A DNA stretch of 6,422 nucleotides, taken from assembly GCA_032250585.1 (NCBI GenBank), contig JAVVFH010000200.1:1-6422 (forward strand), given 5' to 3'. The DNA is from JAVVFH01 sp032250585 (GTDB lineage Bacteria > Pseudomonadota > Gammaproteobacteria > Xanthomonadales > SZUA-36). Below are positions 5,050-6,422 of the stretch, one piece after another. Below the pieces are notes generated by a model. It was given only the letters and a program-made list of their open reading frames with translations. It was not told the origin of the DNA and made no database searches. Numbering within the stretch: position 1 is the stretch's first letter; each line of letters opens with the position of its first letter. Position numbers and translations under genes: made by a program.

Positions 5050-6225
5050 TCAATCCCTGCGAAGCCGGGCCGACGTCGCGACCGGCGTGGGGAATTTCAG
5101 CACCACGATTGTTGATGAACCGACGAAAGTGATCAGCGTCGCCAACTGGATCATGAACACCACCGGTTGACCTACATCCAGCATCTGCATCGCCAAAAAT
5201 GTGATCAGCAGTGAAAACTCACTCATCTGCCCCAACCGCCAGCCGGTTTCCCAGGCCAGTTTCGGTGTTTCGGCCACGCGGCCCAGCACGAGACGGTAGA
5301 CGGCCGGCTTCAGCAGCAGCATGACCGCGGCCAGGCAGAGGGCAGGCAGCGCCACCGCCGCCGCTATTTCCAGGTTCAGGCTCGCCCCCAGGGCGAAAAA
5401 AAACATCACCAGGAAAAAGTCCCGCAACGGCTTCAGGCTTTCGGCGATGAACAGCGCAATGGGGCTGGTGGCGACCGTGATGCCGGCCACGAAGGCGCCG
5501 ATTTCATAAGACAGCCCCAACCAGTACGCGAATTGCGCAATGCCCAGGCACCAGGCCACCGCCAGCAGAAAAACGTACTCCTGTACGCGGTCGAACTGCC
5601 GGAACAGCGGCAACAGCAGCCAGCGCTCCGCGGCGTATGCGGCGCCGGTCAGCAGTGGCAGCGCCAGTGCCAGCCAGGCGAAATCCATCCAGCTGAAGAC
5701 CGCCGATTCGGCGCCCTGCAAAGCGAGCAACACCACGATGGCGATCATGTCCTGCAGCAGCAGCACGCTGATAATCACTTCACCCGTGTGGCGGTGGTGA
5801 AGCACCGTGGTCGGCAGCAGTTTGATGCCGACGATGGTGCTGGAAAACATCGCCGCGATGCCCACCAGCAGGCTTTCAAGCTGCGAAAATCCGAAGCCGA
5901 GCGCGATGCCCCAGCCGGCCAGGCAGAAAATCACCGACGTCAGGCAGGTGACGACGAGTGTCTGGCGCAGCAGTAGCAGCAGTTTTTGCGGCGACAGGTT
6001 CAGTCCCAGCAGGAAGAGGAGAAAAATGATACCCACTTGTGCCAGGTTGGCGATCAATCCGGTATCGGACACCCACGCCGTGCCCCAGGGCCCGAGCGCG
6101 ATGCCTACCAGAATGTAGCCGATGATCAGCGCCTGGCGCGCGAACAGTGCCAGCGAGGCAGCCACTGCCGCCCCGGTAAAAATCAGGAAGAGAAAGAAAA
6201 CGATGCTGTGGTCGGCGATGTCCAC
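5050..6225 (-). CDS. CPA2-family cation/proton antiporter (KefB/NapA-like transmembrane protein)
   Basis: 391 aa, an inner-membrane protein of nearly continuous hydrophobic segments, about 11-13 helices. It matches the Na+/H+ exchanger domain of CPA2 transporters: GYILVGIALGP (36-46), FLLFLLGLNLSP (68-79), LLLQDMIAIVVLL (155-167, with Q158-D159), GAFVAGI (243-249), LRDFFLVMFFFALG (267-280) and GQMSEFSLL (332-340). These proteins exchange Na+ or K+ for H+. It ends shortly after the last helix, so the cytosolic RCK/TrkA-N domain of KefB/KefC (about 600 aa) is absent, as in NapA/GerN-type members. The start is GTG (6225-6223): no ATG or TTG lies in frame nearby upstream, and the first helix begins just after. 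GGAAG sits only 2 nt before GTG, too close for a normal Shine-Dalgarno. The cation and physiological role cannot be read from sequence. Confidence 0.88.
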   Translation of the reverse strand: MDIADHSIVFFLFLIFTGAAVAASLALFARQALIIGYILVGIALGPWGTAWVSDTGLIANLAQVGIIFLLFLLGLNLSPQKLLLLLRQTLVVTCLTSVIFCLAGWGIALGFGFSQLESLLVGIAAMFSSTIVGIKLLPTTVLHHRHTGEVIISVLLLQDMIAIVVLLALQGAESAVFSWMDFAWLALALPLLTGAAYAAERWLLLPLFRQFDRVQEYVFLLAVAWCLGIAQFAYWLGLSYEIGAFVAGITVATSPIALFIAESLKPLRDFFLVMFFFALGASLNLEIAAAVALPALCLAAVMLLLKPAVYRLVLGRVAETPKLAWETGWRLGQMSEFSLLITFLAMQMLDVGQPVVFMIQLATLITFVGSSTIVVLKFPTPVATSARLRRD

Positions 6226-6232
6226 GGCTTCC

Positions 6233-6238
6233 AGTATA
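6233..6238 (-). promoter_or_regulatory. Candidate -10 element for the antiporter gene
   Basis: On the minus strand TATACT (5/6 to TATAAT) lies 7 nt before the GTG start. The best -35 at 18 bp is CTGCGA (3/6), which is weak. If used, the transcript would begin at or beside the GTG, a leaderless arrangement like that proposed for metA. Confidence 0.3.
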
Positions 6239-6250
6239 GGGTATGGCGGG

Positions 6251-6280
6251 TTAACATCGCAGACGTGTTGAACCTACGCT
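6251..6280 (+). promoter_or_regulatory. Candidate promoter for the exported-protein gene
   Basis: TTAACA at 6251-6256 (5/6 to TTGACA) and TACGCT at 6275-6280 (3/6, but with T1, A2 and T6) are 18 bp apart within the 87-bp divergent region. A start near 6287 leaves a leader of about 26 nt containing the GGAG ribosome site and a 4-bp GGGC/GCCC hairpin. Tentative. Confidence 0.28.
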
Positions 6281-6312
6281 CAGGGCGAAGCCCCCATCTT
6301 GCGGAGAGAAAA

Positions 6313-6422
6313 ATGCTGAACAGATTCCTGTCGATCGTGTTGTTGACCCTCTTCTGCGGCCTGCTGCAGGCCGACGATTTCGACGCGGTCGAAACGAAGC
6401 TGAAAGAAGCCATGGTGGCAAG
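6313..6422 (+). CDS. Exported protein of unknown function, N-terminal fragment
   Basis: Only the first 36 codons are in the window. The start is well supported: GGAG at 6303-6306, 6 nt before ATG 6313. Residues 1-20 (MLNRFLSIVLLTLFCGLLQA) form a typical Sec signal peptide: a basic Arg near the N-terminus, a Leu-rich core, and LQA before a likely cleavage site at A20/D21. The mature part begins DDFDAVETKLKEAMVA, acidic and helical. The protein is probably periplasmic. C15 within the signal is not in a clean lipobox (FCGLLQA lacks LxGC order), so a lipoprotein is less likely. Too little remains to assign a family. It is transcribed divergently from the antiporter. Confidence 0.75.
   Translation, partial: MLNRFLSIVLLTLFCGLLQADDFDAVETKLKEAMVA

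Noticed and set aside
5034..5050. Bidirectional terminator between the small ORF and the antiporter
   Set aside because: Only a 6-bp stem with a wobble pair (AGCCGC/GCGGTT) and no T-run on either strand.

Overview
The window reads as GC-rich chromosomal DNA from a gammaproteobacterium, possibly a Chromatiales- or sulfur-oxidiser-like lineage. This rests on base composition, the E. coli-type gene families (MetA, YqiA) and codon use; the lineage is an inference. I see no mobile element, CRISPR array, rRNA or tRNA gene.

Layout. (1) Positions 2-187 hold the 3' end of a probable class II fructose-bisphosphate aldolase. (2) Positions 255-3304 hold three plus-strand genes in a likely operon: a variant MetA-type homoserine O-acyltransferase, a MetY-type O-acetylhomoserine sulfhydrylase, and a YqiA-family alpha/beta hydrolase starting at TTG. 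(3) The 114-bp gap after them contains a striking near-perfect palindrome, 3335-3392, with 25-bp perfect arms. It also carries promoter-like hexamers for the next gene. (4) Positions 3419-4718 hold a bactofilin and a degenerate methyltransferase-fold protein of unknown function. (5) Positions 4719-4863 form an AT-rich leader with a perfect TTGACA box and two small hairpins, ahead of a 58-codon ORF at 4864-5040. (6) A minus-strand CPA2-type cation/proton antiporter (5050-6225) converges on that small ORF. (7) A divergent exported protein starts at 6313 and runs off the window.

How the genes work together. MetA-like and MetY together specify direct sulfhydrylation: homoserine is acylated, then sulfide displaces the acyl group to give homocysteine for methionine synthesis. 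Pairing with MetY rather than a succinyl-specific partner suggests the acyl donor is acetyl-CoA. The bactofilin would polymerise into a cytoskeletal scaffold; the methyltransferase-like gene behind it may be a functional partner, but nothing in the sequence proves it. The antiporter and the exported protein share an 87-bp divergent promoter region.

The most unusual features are the palindrome, the altered active-site surroundings of the MetA homologue, the unrecognised methyltransferase-like protein and the 58-aa ORF behind an AT-rich leader. Two genes, metA and the antiporter, lack a usable Shine-Dalgarno and carry a -10-like hexamer exactly 7 nt before the start codon, which hints at leaderless mRNAs.
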